Assembly (NCBI GenBank): GCA_913052545.1
Contig: CAJXEF010000143.1
Location: 1 to 5,604, forward strand
Direction of reading: 5' to 3'
Origin: an uncultured Chloroflexota bacterium
GTDB lineage: Bacteria > Chloroflexota > Dehalococcoidia > UBA3495
DNA: 5,604 nucleotides
In this document: positions 4,228-5,604 of the stretch, piece after piece
How the letters are laid out: each line of letters starts with the position of its first letter
How positions within the stretch are numbered: the first letter of the stretch is position 1
Notes under the pieces: model-generated
Database searches by the model: none
What the model saw: only the letters and a program-made list of their open reading frames with translations
What the model was told of the DNA's origin: nothing
Translations under genes and position numbers: made by a program

Positions 4228-5604
4228 ATCTCCAGATATAACTCGGGCTATAGCAGAATACGTTTCCAATGCACATATTGAAGACTTTAGCCAGGAAACA
4301 ATTCAAGCAGCCAAAGCAGCTATCATAGATTCATTCGCGTGTATGCTGGCCGGTTCATGCGAACCCATCGCTGCAGTATTATGCCAATATATTAGCGAAG
4401 AAGGAGGGAGGCCCGCAGCCTCCATTATTGGCAAAAGTATTAAAACTACAACGACTAATGCAGCTCTCGTGAACGGAGCTATGGGACATGCCCTGGATTA
4501 TGATGACATAACTGAAGTGACAAAAACTCATCCCACCGTCGTATTGCTTCCAGCAATTTTAGCAGTATCGGAGGAGAGCATGTCGAGTGGAATAGATTTG
4601 TTGCTAGCTTATTTAGTGGGATTTGAGGTGGCCTGCAGTATTGGTGTTGGTATGAGTCCAGAGTATTTTGACGAACTAGGATGGCATCCCACCGGACCGT
4701 TGGGATCAGTGGGAGCCGGAGCTGGGGCGGCCAAAATCTTACAGATGGAAAAACAAAAGATCGCAATGACTATCTCCTTGGCCGCATCTCAAGGGTCAGG
4801 CCTCCGTCAGAATTTTGGAACAATGACTAAGCCATTCCACGCAGGTAACGCCGCACGCTGCGGTGTGACTGCAGCGAGATTAGTAAATTTAGGATTCACA
4901 GCAGGAGTAGATGCGATTGAGGGGCCGTTCGGATTTATGAAGGCTTTTTCTGGTGGCAAGAATTTCTCCACAGATGCGGTAATCGCAAGTTTACGATCTA
5001 CCTCCCACATGGCTGAATCTGGTATTGAAATAAAAAAATACCCTTGTTGTGGGAGCGCCCACCTAGCGTTAGATGCACTATTAACCCTTGTTTCAACTAA
5101 TAACATAGATCCGATGGAAATATCGAACATAAATGTTTTAGTAGATTTCGACCCACCCAGATCTCTAATACATTCGGATCCCAAGACACCTTTAGAAGGG
5201 AAGTTCAGTATGGAATACTGTCTTGCATCGGGAACAGTTGACAAACAGGTCGGGCTCGATACATTCACAGACGACAAGTTTGCAAGAACTATTGTGCAAT
5301 CCCTGATGCCTAAAATCGAAATGAAACGTATACCAGGAAACGAAGGAAAGCCCAGCTGGATGGAAGGGTTCCATCAAGTAACCATAATGCTGAAGAATGG
5401 CCAGATATTGTCAGAACAAGCTAGTAGAACACGCACAGGTGCATTGCGTGGAGTCTCTTTTCCAGAAGTTATCAATAAATTCGAAGATTGCGCATCTCTT
5501 GTAATCTCCCAAGAAGAACTTCCTGAATTAACTAAATTGCTTATGAATTTAGAAGATGTTTCTGATATAAACCAATTAACTAGCAGAATGAAACGTAGTA
5601 TTAA
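4217..5604 (+). CDS. MmgE/PrpD-family protein, 3' end cut by the window edge
   Basis: The open frame runs 462 codons plus two bases to the right edge with no stop. Family members are usually about 440-480 residues, so only a few residues should be missing. The family includes 2-methylcitrate dehydratase (PrpD) and cis-aconitate decarboxylase, enzymes acting on carboxylic acids in the cytoplasm. Visible signatures are MGHALDYDD (89-97), THPTVVLLPA (104-113), GWHPTGPLGSVGAGAGAAK (155-173), QNFGTMTKPFHAGNAA (198-213), KKYPCCGSAHLALDA (273-287) and EGKFSMEYCLA (327-337). His105, His157 and Lys205 fall where cis-aconitate decarboxylase has active-site residues. The PCC segment resembles MmgE-like rather than PrpD proteins. 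The exact substrate cannot be assigned. The ATG at 4217 is chosen because it begins a typical N-terminus and no upstream in-frame start is needed. It overlaps the PAC2 stop by 11 bases and has no clear Shine-Dalgarno site, suggesting translational coupling. Confidence 0.93.
   Translation, partial: MPTESPDITRAIAEYVSNAHIEDFSQETIQAAKAAIIDSFACMLAGSCEPIAAVLCQYISEEGGRPAASIIGKSIKTTTTNAALVNGAMGHALDYDDITEVTKTHPTVVLLPAILAVSEESMSSGIDLLLAYLVGFEVACSIGVGMSPEYFDELGWHPTGPLGSVGAGAGAAKILQMEKQKIAMTISLAASQGSGLRQNFGTMTKPFHAGNAARCGVTAARLVNLGFTAGVDAIEGPFGFMKAFSGGKNFSTDAVIASLRSTSHMAESGIEIKKYPCCGSAHLALDALLTLVSTNNIDPMEISNINVLVDFDPPRSLIHSDPKTPLEGKFSMEYCLASGTVDKQVGLDTFTDDKFARTIVQSLMPKIEMKRIPGNEGKPSWMEGFHQVTIMLKNGQILSEQASRTRTGALRGVSFPEVINKFEDCASLVISQEELPELTKLLMNLEDVSDINQLTSRMKRSI

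Noticed and set aside
4807..5277. A 156-codon antisense ORF within the MmgE/PrpD gene.
   Set aside because: The plus-strand frame carries dense family signatures across the same bases. The antisense product is low-complexity-like and has no recognisable domain.

Overview
The window suggests a free-living bacterium with an AT-leaning genome. Genes are roughly 42-45% GC by eye, spacers are mostly poorer, and several genes carry strong Shine-Dalgarno sites of the AAAGGAGG type. The gene content is a luciferase-like flavin oxidoreductase, small cupins, a PAC2-family protein and an MmgE/PrpD protein. This would fit a marine Chloroflexota lineage such as SAR202, where flavin-dependent monooxygenases are expanded. 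That placement is inference from gene content only; no rRNA or marker gene is present.

Left block (1-1563, + strand): a 120-residue cupin is followed after 59 bases by a 346-residue LLM-class flavin-dependent oxidoreductase that starts with GTG. They are probably co-transcribed. A 12-position hairpin at 1655-1681 lies between the oxidoreductase and a convergent gene and may end transcription in one or both directions.

Middle block (1709-2618): a 104-residue, three-helix membrane protein is on the minus strand. Behind it is a 595-base spacer without a convincing ordinary gene. Within the spacer, 2083-2243 stands out: it is about 51% GC, against about 16% and 34% on its two sides. It holds several inverted repeats that pair better as minus-strand RNA, a possible pseudoknot, and a four-codon ORF (MRLS-stop) behind a perfect AGGAGGT site. 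This is the best candidate here for an undescribed element: a structured RNA or leader on the minus strand.

Right block (2619-5604, + strand): a second cupin, paralogous to the first, stands alone. After a 289-base spacer come a PAC2-family protein and an MmgE/PrpD-family protein. These two overlap by 11 bases and are likely translationally coupled. The MmgE/PrpD gene runs off the right edge after 462 codons, close to the usual full length for the family.

Taken together, the cupin, flavin oxidoreductase and MmgE/PrpD genes look like accessory catabolism of small organic compounds. The substrates cannot be read from the sequence.
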